Below are positions 23,637 through 37,793 of a DNA stretch of 64,000 bases, piece after piece. Position 1 is the first letter of the stretch; each line of letters begins with the position of its first letter. Origin of the DNA: Muraenolepis orangiensis. Taxonomy: Eukaryota; Chordata; Actinopteri; Gadiformes; Muraenolepididae. The notes under the pieces are model-generated. The model searched no databases. It saw only the letters and a list, made by a program, of their open reading frames with translations, and had not been told where the DNA came from. The position numbers and the translations under genes were made by a program. Location of the stretch: NCBI GenBank assembly GCA_027704905.1, contig CM051004.1, positions 14,174,436 to 14,238,435 of the forward strand, read 5' to 3'.

Positions 23637-24064
23637 ACACACACACCACACACAACAACTGAACGTGGCAAAAATGCGAGAAATACTATTTTGGTGGCGT
23701 GAAGAAATACCACAATGTTTGACTTTCCGTATTTAGTCCGATGTTTGGATTCCATACGTGTTTGGGTGTGTGCGTGTGGCCAACCTAGGCTAGGAATAAC
23801 ACTACTTGCTAGCACATTTCGGTAGCCATAGTGGGAGCGGCCATCCACGTAGTAGTTGGTACAGTCCACTGGGAAGACCGATCTAGTCATCGTACGTCTG
23901 GACGGTGGACACTCACACACACATGTGTGATGTCACCAATGTGTCCGCGGCAATTTCAGTCACATGACAATTAATAATCGTTTAAAGGGTACTTTAAAGG
24001 TCTGAGGAGAAACGACGACTTTAGACCAGACCGTTTTTTACTCACCCCGCCCTTCTCTCCACAG
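23111..24064 (+). other. jak1 intron 18: poly-C and two (AC)n tracts
   Basis: C run at 23131-23150, (AC)n at 23289-23360, (AC)n with CACACCA breaks at 23584-23656, otherwise unique sequence. The acceptor tract is CCCGCCCTTCTCTCCACAG. No TG counterpart is present here. Confidence 0.8.
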
Positions 24065-24175
24065 CTGTTCCTCAAAAAGATCGGCCCATCTCAAGGTGGG
24101 ATGACCGTCACCAGATTGGTGACATTTCTGGAGGAAGGGGGGAGGTTGGAACGCCCAGAGACCTGCCCAGAAGCG
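24065..24175 (+). CDS. jak1: jak1 window exon 19 (kinase C-lobe)
   Basis: Thirty-seven codons in phase 0: LFLKKIGPSQGGMTVTRLVTFLEEGGRLERPETCPEA is split here as LFLKKIGPSQ, GGMTVTRLV and FLEEGGRLERPETCP. This matches the JAK1 segment with IGPTHGQMTVTRLV. Ends at GTAAGA. Confidence 0.95.
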
Positions 24176-25058
24176 GTAAGACTCCCAGCCCAAACACATG
24201 CTGACCCCAGGTCCTCTGAGGAGTGGAGAGGTACTCCAGTAGCTGGGGGTGACCGTGTAAAACGACTCTTTGTTTGTATACTTTGTACAGAGCTACCGTT
24301 ATGTATAGTATGCACTTTGAATACACTACTACTTGAGTCTGTGCCCGTGCCTTAAAGGTTATAGTACAGCTGGACGATATGGTTGAAATCAATCATAATC
24401 ATGGTTTGTATTTTTAATTCACAATATGGCAAAATCTAAATCAAAATGACATCCATCTCATTGAACTGAATTGTAATGCCATGTGTGTGATGGTCTAACA
24501 TAGCTAAAACTTCCAAATAATATTCTTTACAAACCGAATGTGCTTATTGATAACATCGAGGTGGACAACGGTACGTGTATAACAAAATCACTTTATCGCC
24601 GCAATATGATTCCACTCAAATACGATAAACAATCCTATTTCATTCAGTGCAGCCCTACATTGTAGTAGGTTTGTTTCTACGGTGCGTTACTTTCTGTCTC
24701 ATCAAGGTAGTTGCCAGGGTATCTTATATTGTATTGGGAACTTTTATATTATTATATAATATTATTATTATATTATATTATATTATATTATAATTGTATT
24801 ATTATTAAAATATATAATATTATGTAATATTATAATATAATATTATTATTATATGATATTGGTATAGCGGCGACCAATAGCATCTGTTAAAAGGACTTCC
24901 TTGTTCCGATTCTGCGATTGTTTAAATACGTGGCAGATGCTGTTATTTTGCCACATGGTGTCGGTAGCGGATGTGTGGGTGAAGTCTACCGCGGTACGAT
25001 TCTGTGTTCCTTCAATATAACCCCCCCCGCCCCCCCGGCTGTGCTTGTTCTCTCCCAG
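24176..25058 (+). other. jak1 intron 19, AT-rich
   Basis: Contains an ATT/ATA-rich block (24732-24860) and a C-rich stretch (25020-25036) before the TCTCCCAG acceptor. No exon or RNA signal. Confidence 0.55.
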
Positions 25059-25160
25059 GTCTACAACCTGATGATTAGGTGCTGGCAGCACGCCCCCGAC
25101 AAGAGGATCACCTTCAAACAACTCATCGTGGAGCTGGGCCGCATGCAGAAGCAGTGCTGA
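25059..25160 (+). CDS. jak1: jak1 last exon with stop codon
   Basis: Reads VYNLMIRCWQHAPDKRITFKQ, then LIVELGRMQKQC and TGA at 25158-25160. The CW...P..R.TF motif is the conserved end of tyrosine kinase domains. The tail is a few residues different from the human ending but of similar length. Confidence 0.95.
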   Translation, partial: VYNLMIRCWQHAPDKRITFKQLIVELGRMQKQC

Positions 25161-25389
25161 CCTCTGACCCCCCCCTGACCACCACCACCACTCGTCCACA
25201 CATGTAGCAGAGCTCACGCTGGATGAGAGAGAGCGTGCATGCAAACACCCCCCACCCCCCCCCCCCACACACACGCACACACACACACACCACCAGGAGT
25301 CTGTGTTCCATGGTTTACACGTACATGCGTCACTCAACCTTTCTTAGCAGTTTATTATTCTGCGCATCATGTTTTTAGTATTGTAATTT

Positions 25390-25490
25390 TTTATATATAT
25401 ATATATGTATATATATATGTATATATATATATATACGTATATATATGATATATATATGTATATATATATATATGTATATATATGTATATA

Positions 25491-25523
<33 letters not shown>

Positions 25524-25701
25524 ATATATATGTATATATATATGTATATATGTATATATATATGTGTATATATATGTGTATATGTATATATATGTATATG
25601 TATATATATATGTGTATATATGTGTATATGTATATATATGTATATAGTATGTATATGTATGTATATATGTATGTATATGTATGTATATGTATGTATATAT
25701 G

Positions 25702-25734
<33 letters not shown>

Positions 25735-25740
25735 GTATAT
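25390..25740 (+). repeat. (TATATG)n/(TA)n compound repeat in jak1 3' UTR
   Basis: About 350 bp of TATATATGTATATA variants, changing to TATGTATGTATG near 25650-25695. Confidence 0.93.
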
Positions 25741-27354
25741 GCTGTTGAAATGCATTGTATTCCGCTGTGGACGATTGTAGCTGCGGAAAGAAAAAGAATC
25801 GTAACCTGTGAAAAAAAGAATCGTAACCCCTAGTTAGGCAAGTAAAGCAGCCTTTTAACTTGAGTATGAAGTCCTACTGAGATCTCTCCCTGATTCGACG
25901 GGCTTTATTGGCGTGGAAAGCCAAGTACATTTCCCCCCCCCCCCCCCCCTCCAAACATCTCCCTTGCAGCACCATGGGTGGAGCACCTCCCACTTCGGTT
26001 CTTCGGACCGAAACACTGGTCCATCTTTTCTTCCTTCTTTATTTAAAAAGTATTTTGTTTATTCCATTTTCGCCGACTTGATATGGATCAGCCTTGAATA
26101 TATATCTATATCTTTAGATATATATAGCTATAGATATGTATTGTTTGGCTTATTTAATTTTTGCCCATGTGACATCTTTTCAGTTGTAATTCATCTACGA
26201 GGCCTTGACTCCTTATATTTTGCAACAATAGCCTGTGGAAAAAAAACCGTCATTTAAAAGGACATTGACCTCCTCACAGCTCTGAGGAGGTGGGTGGGTG
26301 ACCCCCCCCCCCCTTCTGCTGGGATGCCCACACAGTGTGTTGGGCATCAACTAGTCTGCTGCTGTTGGGCCACGACAGGATGTGGGCAAAGGATCACAGA
26401 ACGTCGTCTCTCTTACTCTCTCTCGTCATCGTGGAGGAGGGGGGGGGGGGGGGGGGGGGGAGACGACAGACGGATAACGATGGAGGAACGTTGAAGTTTT
26501 GTTTTTTTTATTGACTTTCGGGTTCTGTCTGCTTTGGTTCTCTTGTGTGCAACAAGGAGATCTGAGGCCTTGTTTAGGGCTGTCTCTCGCTATATATATA
26601 TATATATACACACACACAACACATCTGCTGAACTACTAAATGGTCGTAAAGCGTCTGCCAAAGTATACTAAATAGTCGTATCGATTCTACCATACATGCA
26701 TGGTCATCAGTGTACTGAAGCTCTTAAATTGAGCTCCTCTTTGGGTCACCATGTGCTCTCTATTGTCACATGGTACCATGTTTGAGGTGTAAACCAAAAG
26801 GACAGCACATCATCATCATCATCATCATACTCTAGGAACCGCATAAAGGGCCCGATGCAAATCCATATCCTGCTTTTTTTTTTTTCAAAAGCAATATGAT
26901 TTATTTTATGGAGCTTACATTAATATGACAAATCTATACGTTTATTTTATTTTAATTATTATCCCTGTTAATACTTTTGTTTTTATATTCAATATTATAC
27001 ATCTTATAGTCGTATATAGACCTGAATACGCTAAGCCTATATTACTGTGCATCATGAACACGTGGGGTATCGTCGAAGCACCAACGAGTTGTATTGTAGA
27101 AGCGCTTTGCGTCGTCGTCACTAGTGTCACGTGTGTTCCGTGGTGAGTCCGTGTCTTGATTGTGAACAGTGGGAGGGAAGGGAAGTGACACGTTTATTGT
27201 TTCAGTCTACTTTGTTTTTTTTAATTATTTTTCCAGGAACGTAAAATACGATTCCTTATGCTCAAAAAAAAAAGTCAACCATACAGACTTATATATATAT
27301 TTTTTGTAATAATTGGACTAAGGAATTGCTGTACATACACAAATATACAATGAA

Positions 27355-27370
27355 AATAAATAAATAAATA
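27355..27370 (+). promoter_or_regulatory. jak1: Candidate jak1 poly(A) signal cluster
   Basis: Overlapping AATAAA hexamers (AATAAATAAATAAATA) follow an AT-rich region about 2.2 kb after the stop. A T/GT-rich downstream element is not obvious. Confidence 0.5.
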
Positions 27371-27442
27371 CAATCGGTATTCATTGCCTTCAAAATGTGT
27401 CTGCCCAGAAGCCCAAAAAGCAAAACTACAGTTCACTGCAGT

Positions 27443-27448
27443 TTTATT
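27443..27448 (-). promoter_or_regulatory. raver2: Candidate raver2 poly(A) signal
   Basis: AATAAA on the - strand, within CAGAATAAAACTG. A second candidate is at 28113-28118. Which one is used, if either, is unknown. Confidence 0.3.
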
Positions 27449-28528
27449 CTGTATACTACAATGGTAAGCATGCTAAAATTCAATTGCTTCTAGAAATATC
27501 TTATTCACAGTAAAACAATATCAATGTCGTTTTGATATAAAATACTTTCTAAAATCTACAGTAAAATTCAGAAAGTCTGAAAAAGACAAAAACATTTAAA
27601 AGCAAAAAACTGCACACGAATCATCTATCTACACCGGTTAAAATATAAAATGTAAAATAGTTAATATTGCAAAAGCTTTTGTGATCGCACACACGTCCTT
27701 CCTTCACACTGGAAGTCCTGTCACCACCGTCAAAATAAAAATCCCCTACCACATATTACTTAAGTAACCAACAGATGGCGCCCTTTCACCGCACATTCAT
27801 TAACCTGCAAGTATACAGTACATATCCAATTCGTGGTGCACCATTTGCCCTGAACAAATATATAAAAAATAAAAAAAAAGGCTGCAACACAATGGCATAT
27901 TTTAACTAGTAGGGTACGGTAGCATACATATTACATATTAGCCCTTTAATATTGGCAACATTTAAACAACTGCGGTGAAGCTGGTTCCCATCTGTATGCC
28001 CCTGGCGCTGCTCATCAGACGTGTCATTGATTAGTAGTAATGGTGACAGGAAGTGTCCACATGGCCCAGAGACGAGGTGGCACAAGACTTGGAGTCCGGA
28101 GTTCTTCATTCATTTATTTATCGCTGTGCAGGAATCATTAGACCGGACATCCTGTCTGAACCGCTGGGACCCAGACGGTGTGTTCCCCGGCCAGTGGCGA
28201 CGGTAGAAGTTTGCCCTGGAGTGTTCTTATTATGACTGACATATCATCGTATCGCAGTGAGGGAGAGTCAAGAGAAAGATGGGGACAGAGTGAGAGACAG
28301 CGACAGATGGGGACAGAGATGGGTGAGAGAGAGGACAGAGTTAGACAGACAGCCAAATGGGGACAGAGATGTAGAGTGAGACAAACACAGAAACAGACAG
28401 AGTGAGACACACAGAGTGGTGAACTGGTGCAGGCTCCCAAGGTATTCTGAACATGTTTTTTAGCTCTCACTAAGACTGAAGGCCTGTCCTCTCTAGTCCT
28501 TACCGCACAAAAACCCTGACGAAAACAT

Positions 28529-28667
<139 letters not shown>

Positions 28668-29001
28668 GGCAAGTGCAACTCTGGCAGGAGGAGAGAGGCT
28701 AAAGCGCTGGAACAACAGACAGGGCTTAGAGTGTCTGAATTGCAATGATGACGGGCGGCAGACAGACAGACAGGAAGCTGCGGGACCGCTGACCTCAGCA
28801 TCAGTCCACAATACAGTGCATACAGAGCCAGAGACTTCGTATAATAGGCCTATAGGGCTATAGCACACAGGCACGCAAAGAAAACAACACAACCACACAA
28901 CCATTACACACTCAAAAACCAATTGTTTTCTATCACCGGGGAAAACTGACATCCACTCTCCCCCAGGGGGGAAGGAAGTGAGAGGGGTCAGATATAGTTG
29001 T

Positions 29002-29292
29002 GACATCAAGCTAGCTCTAAGAGCTAAAGGAGACGCTGTAATATCAAGCTAGCTAGAAAAACAAAGGAGACGCTGTGATATCAAGGTAGCTCTAAGAGAT
29101 AAAGCAGACACTGTGAAATCAAGCTAGCTCTAAGAGATAAAGGAGACGCTGTGATATCAAGCTAGCTAGAGCGATAATGGAGACGCTGTGATATCAAGCT
29201 AGCTAGATATATAAAAAAAGAGGCTGTGATATTAAGCTAGCTAGAACGATAAAGGAGACGCTGTGATATCAAGCTAGCTAGAGAGATAACAT
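29002..29292 (+). repeat. Minisatellite of about 38-40 bp with AAGCTAGCT core
   Basis: Seven or so units share GATATCAAGCTAGCT, then GATAAAGGAGACGCTGT. Each contains the palindromic AGCTAGCT. Confidence 0.85.
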
Positions 29293-30769
29293 GTCATATC
29301 ATGCTAGCTGGTTAGCCGGCGCGTTCCTGTCCAGCATCTGATTGAACACTCGAGGAAGCGTGAAGTGATTGGTTGTTGGAGAACACCGCCTGTACTTGCG
29401 ATGTTTCTCCAGCGAATCTGGCCACGTGGACAACACAACACAGCCACAGGAACCAGTGGCGCCCGGCCAAAGGAAACGTCACCCAAACGCTGAATGTCAA
29501 CATCAGATGGATCTGTGTCCCCGCATTGTTCTTCCTCTGAACAGAGATGTGAAACCAAGACACAGCCATGACCACATCCTCCTGACACACACACACCACA
29601 AATTCACAACCAGGACTCAGAGCGTGTGGCCGCTTTGTGTATCTAAATGAAAGGCCTTTCCCATAGCCCAGCCAGTCATTAGCACAGCATAGTGTGTGTG
29701 TGTGTGTGTGTGTGCGCACGCCTGGGGCATGCTGTGATGCGAACATGAGCCGGGATGCTAGGCTCATGTAAGCCAAACTGGATGCTAGGCTCACACCTGG
29801 CACGTGTGTGGCGGCCAAGCTGCCCCTGAGCAAGCTGGCAATTGCTTCCGTAGGCGTCAACAATAGGCATCAAATCCTGTTGTTTCAGTTAAACGTAAAC
29901 ACAGTGATAAGCAGAATATAGCATCGTTTACCGTATACTGTACTACACAATACAAGGTAGAGATATAGCGGGGGGACTTATGTCAGCTTATTACCTTTCA
30001 TGGGGTTGGAAGTGAGTCCCGGTGCTAGACACCGGTTTAACACAATGACAGCAAAACAGAGGGAGGAAATGATACAGCAACATCAACTTCAGCAGTGTTT
30101 GGCTTACAGTTAGCATAGGACTGAGAGTTAGAGAGAGAGAGAGACACAGAGACACAGAGTGAGAGACACAGACACAGAGTGACAGACACAGAGACAGAGT
30201 GAAACCCTCCAAAACAAAATCAATAATTAAAGTATAATTTAACTACTGACCTCACTCTGAATTGTGATCTGAGGGTTAAGGACAGACTCAATGTAGCAGT
30301 TTTAAAAGTAATTTAGAAAAAGAAAAAGCCTCTTTCGTGTAGTGGTTTTAACTAAAAGCGTTGTGTATTTCATTCAGTACTCATGACCATTCCAGAACGG
30401 GTGTAATTAATTAACTAATACACTAATAGTGTCTAACTAATAAATAAGGTCAGTGTCCTACATCTGAACTGGAAGAGGGTGTGCTATATTACAGTGCGCT
30501 ATGTACACCATCAGTTGACAGGGTGGCTGTCCAAGGCCCAAAGTGATGATGTCATTGGCTTTTTATCTTCATGTCCCGAGTCCCGAGAGTTTTGATTGGC
30601 TGAGGCGGTCTTTCCTGATTTACCCCTGACAACGTAGGGATCAAAATGGCTAATCGCTTCCTAAAATGACACTGACGGCAAACACAAGATATACACATAT
30701 ATAAATATATATATAAGCATAGGGACGGACAAACAGACTTCATCGGTAACACACGCTATCAACGTCTTG

Positions 30770-30920
<151 letters not shown>

Positions 30921-31652
30921 CTTCTAACATACTCTCCAAGTATATGTATATGTGTTACTTGATGCACTAACGATCTCTCTCTTGCATGTAGATACCCAAA
31001 GATATGTACACACTTACACAAATGATTGTATAAAATCTCTCTTACACACACATACACACACACACGTGTGACTTAATGGAACAATGGCAGTGTATTTAGT
31101 GGTTACAGCGGTTCTGTTTGTGTAAGAGTGTGAAACTTGACTGACTAACACCCCAAACAGCCACCTATTAACCGAAGACACACACACACACACACCCCCA
31201 CCCACACACACACCCCCACCCACACACACACACAACCACACAACCACACACGCACACACACTTTGGAGGTAAAGTGGTGCACTTTGGGAAAACAAATGGA
31301 GAGCCGACAGAGAAAGCAGACGCCGCTGTGTGTGTGTGAGCTGACAACAGGTTCAACAGGTACCACGTCCTCTACCTACTAAGGAACAACTGCTAGGAGA
31401 GAGAGAGAGAGAGAGAACCCTGACTGGAGATAGTCCTTAGATCACTGGGGTCAGAAGGCAGACAGTTAGGCAGTTAAAAGATATACAAAAGCAGCGTATT
31501 AAGATCGCATTAAGATCACGTCACGTTGAAGAACGAGTTTGGAATAAGTAACATTCACACAATCGACTGAGAACAAAGTCAATTAAGAGTTGAAGAGTTA
31601 AGGCTTCAAGAGGACAAAAGCAACTGTGTGTGTGTGTGTGAGTGTGAGTGTG

Positions 31653-31695
<43 letters not shown>

Positions 31696-31800
31696 ACATG
31701 TGTGCCTTTGTGTGCATACACACACACACTTGTGTGCTGATGGCAATCTCATAAAACAATAAGGCTTGTTTCCACCCAAGCCATGTTGCTTTGCCGTTTG

Positions 31801-31851
<51 letters not shown>

Positions 31852-31932
31852 GGGGGGGAGGGCGGTGGTCTATGACATCGTGTAAAGTGACCAGTGGACC
31901 CCCTGGGGGCCTCGAGGTGCTGCGGCCGCCCA

Positions 31933-32073
31933 CTACAGCCTCTTCCTCTTGAAGTAGTCAGCGTACTGGCCTCCCAGCCCCTGGGAGTGCTGTCCGATGT
32001 AGGCCCCTTCGGATGAGGCCACTTCCTGCACCGCCAACTGGGGGTACTCCCGCTTTTGGCCCCTGGCCTGGTT
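31933..32073 (-). CDS. raver2: raver2 last exon with stop codon
   Basis: On the - strand, after GTCCCCACCAG, reads NQARGQKREYPQLAVQEVAS, then GAYIGQHSQGLGGQYAD, and YFKRKRL followed by TAG (31933-31935). The QHSQG tail with a basic C-terminus is diagnostic of the raver family. Phase 0 at its start. Confidence 0.95.
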   Translation of the reverse strand, partial: NQARGQKREYPQLAVQEVASSEGAYIGQHSQGLGGQYADYFKRKRL

Positions 32074-33651
<1,578 letters not shown>

Positions 33652-33831
33652 GTAGTAGTAGGCGCTCCAGTCGGTGGCGGCGGCTGCCTGGACCACGGGG
33701 CCGGGCGGGGGCCCCGCGGGGTGAGCCGCCCCCAGGAAGCCGGGCATCAGGGGCATGGCGCCGTACGCCGGGAGCACCGCGGTGGCGGCGGAGAGAATGG
33801 CGGGCGGGGGCCCGGCGTGGAGGGAGACTTC
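33652..33831 (-). CDS. raver2: raver2 exon 14 (Ala/Pro-rich, ends DWSAYYY)
   Basis: Sixty codons in phase 0-0: EVSLHAGPPPAILSAATAVL, AYGAMPLMPGFLGAAHPAG, PVVQAAAATDWSAYYY. The acceptor is TCCTCCCACAG and the donor GTGAGT. GC-rich, low complexity, no recognised fold. Because both ends are phase 0, the exon could be skipped without frameshift. Confidence 0.9.
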
Positions 33832-34404
33832 CTGTGGGAGGAATGGCGAGAGGCGGTGAGAGGAGAGCACTTCCTTCAAAATAAATGGATTTGAATTTGT
33901 TGTTTTTTTTTCCACCGAAGATGTTTTTTTGTACTAAACACCGTATCCTGAACACGGACCCCCCCCCCCCACAGATGCGGTTTTGTATCCCGAAATCTTA
34001 GAAAATGTTCTTAAATCTTAATATGCACCAAAATCGAATAAACTTTTTTACTTTTGCCCATAAGTAATCGAATTACTCCAATCCACCACCACGTTTTGTC
34101 CAATGCCATTCATACCTTTTGTTGTATATTGTTTGAGTTATCTTGCTAAGAGACAAACAAACAAACAGACAAACAAACAAAAACACAACCTCTGGTCCAT
34201 CCTCAATGGCGGAGGTAATATCCCACCGCCATGCAATTCTGATTGCCATCAAGCGTCATCTGCAGAGATTTTGGCAGTTTACAAAATCTTGGAGGTGCAA
34301 AATAGTGTCTTGGAGTGTGCAAAGTCGGACGTAAACACACAGGCACAAACAACCAAACAACATCTGTGTATACACCCGCAGACACGCAGAAACACGGGGA
34401 AATA

Positions 34405-34438
34405 CATCTGGCTCAATGAATGAGAACTGAGCCAGATG
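34405..34438. repeat. Small inverted repeat CATCTGGCTCA...TGAGCCAGATG
   Basis: 11-bp perfect arms around a 12-nt loop in raver2 intron 13. It may be chance or a small hairpin. Confidence 0.7.
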
Positions 34439-34581
34439 ACGAACACAACCACACGCACGTTTACAGCGGTGGGGGTTCAGTCGATCACACCTGAGGCTGT
34501 ACCAACTGCCACCAATCAGCACTGTAACAAGACCCATGTGTTCATTTCACACACTTGTTCTGGCTCAGCCTCCCCAGGGCA

Positions 34582-34584
<3 letters not shown>

Positions 34585-34670
<86 letters not shown>
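34585..34670 (+). repeat. (GT)43 at the donor of raver2 intron 13
   Basis: On the transcript strand it reads (AC)n and begins directly after GTACACAC, so the donor grades into the repeat. Confidence 0.95.
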
Positions 34671-34673
<3 letters not shown>

Positions 34674-34775
34674 CTTGGTGGTGTAGGCATGGCTGGCTGC
34701 TGGAGGCTGTGCGTAGTACTGGGTGACCGCCTGCATGTAGGACCCATACTCTCCATAGGGAGACACAGCAGGAGA
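34674..34775 (-). CDS. raver2: raver2 exon 13 (Tyr-rich)
   Basis: Thirty-four codons, phase 0-0: SPAVSPYGEYGSYMQAVTQ, then YYAQPPAASHAYTTK. Six tyrosines and a composition typical of prion-like segments. Acceptor GTGTTCCAG, donor GTACAC. Confidence 0.92.
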
Positions 34776-34802
34776 CTGGAACACAGCAGGAAACACACAG
34801 GT

Positions 34803-34972
34803 AGATAGTGTATGCGTGTGCATTTGTGTGTGTGTGCGTGCGTGTGTCTTCCTGTGAATGTGTGTGTGTGTGTGTGTGTGTGCCTGTGAGTGAGTGTGTG
34901 TGCGTGCGTGTGCGTGTGTGTGTGTGCGTGCATGCGTGTGAGTGTGTGTGCGTGCGTGCGTGTGCGTGCGTG
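34803..34972 (+). repeat. TG/GTGC repeat at the 5' end of raver2 intron 12
   Basis: In the transcript it reads AC/GCAC right after the donor GTAGCACGC. The intron is 201 bp and the repeat covers most of it. Confidence 0.9.
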
Positions 34973-34976
34973 CTAC

Positions 34977-35081
34977 CTGCTCCTTGCTGTAGTCTGGAGC
35001 CAGGCTTTCTGGTGTGGCAGCGGTGGTGTAGCTCTGGACTTGAGCAGCTTGGTACTGATGGTACCACTGCTGCATGGCTTC
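34977..35081 (-). CDS. raver2: raver2 exon 12 (Gln/Tyr-rich)
   Basis: Thirty-five codons, phase 0-0: EAMQQWYHQYQAAQVQSYTT, then AATPESLAPDYSKEQ. The WYHQYQAAQ stretch recalls the Tyr repeats at the ends of FUBP/KSRP proteins, perhaps by convergence. The acceptor TGTGTGTACAG follows a (TG)n run of about 115 bp. Confidence 0.92.
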
Positions 35082-35087
35082 CTGTAC

Positions 35088-35203
<116 letters not shown>

Positions 35204-35310
35204 CACATGTATCCAATAGGGTCATTAAATATACAATGTTGTTGAGTCATTTAACTTCTAAATGTGTGTTTTCCTCTGTTTTCTGTGCAGCATGCCTCTG
35301 TCAGTCTGAA

Positions 35311-35341
35311 ATGACTGACTGACTGACTGACTGACTGACTG
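35311..35341 (+). repeat. (GACT)n tetranucleotide
   Basis: About seven units in raver2 intron 11. Confidence 0.9.
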
Positions 35342-35789
35342 AAAGCAAATAGGGAGGAAGGAGAGAAGGAAGGGGCCTCTCAGTGAAAGCTGGGGGCCGT
35401 CTGTCGTGTTCTGGAATGTTCAGAGGAGAGAACGGAAGAGGGGACAGATGGAGAGAGAGACACACACACCACTTCCTAACACCTCCTCTCACACTCTGTC
35501 TGTCTGGTGGATTGAAGGACAGATCCTTCAATCTACTATCTATTTATCTATCCATCCATTCATCCACCGACCGACATCTCAAACCATCACCAATCTAACT
35601 AGCACCACAGATTCATCCATCCACACCACGTCTACGTTTCATTGTGCATAAACGTTGTGCATGAACAGTATTTAAGTTCATACTGTGTGTGTAAATCACC
35701 ATAGTATGCAGCAATATACACTTATAGTTGGCTAATGTACGCATGCCTACATGCTAGACAATGTGTGTATGTGTGTGTGTGTGTGCTAC

Positions 35790-35974
35790 CTGTGTGTACA
35801 CCTGGCTGTACTGGCCGTAGTCGGCGTAGGCGTCCGTGGTGTACTGGGCGGGGGCGGGCGCCACCACCGCGCTGTGGGAGAGAGAGCCGGAGCTCTGGGA
35901 GACGGGGGGCGGCAGGGAGCCACCGTAGAGCCCAGGAACAGGCTGCCCTACCTGGGCTTTGCTCCCCACCGGCC
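35790..35974 (-). CDS. raver2: raver2 exon 11 (Gly/Pro/Tyr-rich)
   Basis: Starts with two bases completing Gly, then PVGSKAQVGQPVPGLYGGS, SGSLSHSAVVAPAPAQYTT, DAYADYGQYSQVYTQ. The last 15 residues hold five tyrosines. Acceptor CCCCTCCAG, donor GTAGCACACAC. First of four exons forming the Tyr-rich insertion. Confidence 0.92.
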
Positions 35975-36121
35975 CTGGAGGGGTGGAGCGCAGTGGGAGA
36001 ATCAGACATAGCCAAGAGTGTAATGATGTTCTAACTTTAAAGACAAGGGTAGCTACACAACCATCACCCACCCGGCGGACTTTCTAGATTAGTGAGCAGT
36101 GTGTGTGTGTGTGTGTGGTAC

Positions 36122-36227
36122 CTTGCAACACCATGCCTGGCATCACGCTGGCCAGGTTGAGATAGGGATTTGAGGGAAGCTTCACCTCTTTAGGGGGCTC
36201 ACCCAACAGAGACCCCTGGACACTAAC
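36122..36227 (-). CDS. raver2: raver2 exon 10 (PTB-binding motif SLLGEPP)
   Basis: Reads VSVQGSLLGEPPKEVKLPSN, then PYLNLASVMPGMVLQ plus one base. SLLGEPP matches the [S/G][I/L]LGxxP motif by which raver proteins bind PTB RRM2, and PYLNLAS follows it in all family members I recall. The length of 106 bp is not a multiple of 3, so skipping would shift the frame. Its acceptor is preceded directly by about 180 nt of (CU)n. Confidence 0.95.
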
Positions 36228-36415
<188 letters not shown>

Positions 36416-37175
36416 TATTATACAATATATAATACAACATATTTGGATAATATTGTATTGTTAGACGATTCTATTTAGGTCTTGTGCTTTGGCAGTGTTA
36501 GATGTTAGATGTTTTCCATGCCAGTAAAGCCCTTTGAAACTGGAATCTTCAAGAAATACTCATTCCCCAAAGTCCCCAAAGAGGGCGACCAAATCTGTGT
36601 GTAAAAAAAATTAAAACCCCAATAGAAGAAGAAGACCAAGAAGCAAAACAGGGCATAACATCACGCTGTCGGTTAATAACAGCCTTCCCGTTTGGGTGGG
36701 TTCTGGGTGGGTTCTGCCGGGACACTCTGGAGGATGAGGACCTCTCCTCTCCTCTCTCCACTCCCATAAGCAGCCCTATGATTACCCCCTGGAGGGGATT
36801 CTGTCACGGTAATTAACGTACTTTGCAGCACTGTGCTGCAAGAGCGAGCGCCGCGGCTCCGCTTCCCAGGCAGACAGGCAGGCCGGTCAGAGAGACCAAA
36901 CAGACAGATTAGACGACAAGAGGAAAAATAGCGCGACATGTGTTAAGTGGGTGGGCACGGTGTGTGTGTGTGTGTGTGTAAGGGGGGGGGGTGGTTGCAT
37001 TGTGGGTATTTTCAGTGGGAGGTAATCTTGGGGGACTGTAGCTCGCCGTGTCTGTTGATTGGGCGAGAGTGTGTGTGTGTGTGTGTGTACTTGTTCGGTG
37101 GGTGGGTGGGCGAGCGAGTGCCTGTGTATAAGAACAACGGTGTGTTAAGATGTATATATTATAGATGATTGGGAT

Positions 37176-37278
<103 letters not shown>

Positions 37279-37443
37279 AGGTTCATTTCCATGAGACTTC
37301 AAAAAGGGAATAGACACGTGGGAAATACTGGAGGTGGAGAAGAGATGGTGTCCCTTTGTGTGACACAATCCCTTGTGTACGCTGTGTGTGTGTGTGATTG
37401 GTGGTCCAGATGCCCCTGACACACCCCCCCCCCCCCTACTCAC

Positions 37444-37793
37444 CACGCCAGCCGGTGGGTAGCCGTCGCAGCTGTGGTGCTGCAGCACCTGCAGGCCCCC
37501 TGGATCTTTGGGCGGCGGCGGGGGAGGGAGGCCACAGTTGCTGCCCAGGGAGTAGCTCTGCCCGTGGGGGTGGACGCTTAACACGGCCCCCGGGGCCACG
37601 GGCGGCCTGTTGGAGGCCGAGAAGGTGATGACAGAGGAAGCGGAGGATGAGGAGGAGTAGGCGGTGGAGGAAGAGTGGTGGTAGCCGCCGTGCTCTGCCC
37701 CGGCGTGCGCACGACCAGGCCTGTAGGGCATCATGGAGGACACCACCGCTGTGGCATTGTGGGTAGGCACCACCGCAGACTCCTGGACAAACT
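37444..37793 (-). CDS. raver2: raver2 exon 9 (Ser/His/Pro-rich)
   Basis: After TCCTCTTTAG, two bases complete Glu, then 116 codons: FVQESAVVPTHNATAVVSSM, a Ser-rich YHHSSSTAYSSSSSASS, NRPPVAPGAVLSVHPHGQSY, and LPPPPPPKDPGG. Largest raver2 exon here and mostly disordered. Ends at GTGAGT in phase 0. Confidence 0.9.

Larger units (their letters stand above)
25161..27378 (+). other. jak1: jak1 3' UTR (inferred)
   Basis: About 2.2 kb between the stop codon and the first strong AATAAA cluster. It holds C-rich and CA-rich DNA near 25228-25291, a TATG/TA repeat (25390-25740), a poly-G run (26440-26460) and several ATTTA-like motifs. Assignment as UTR rests on position and the poly(A) signal only. 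Confidence 0.6.
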
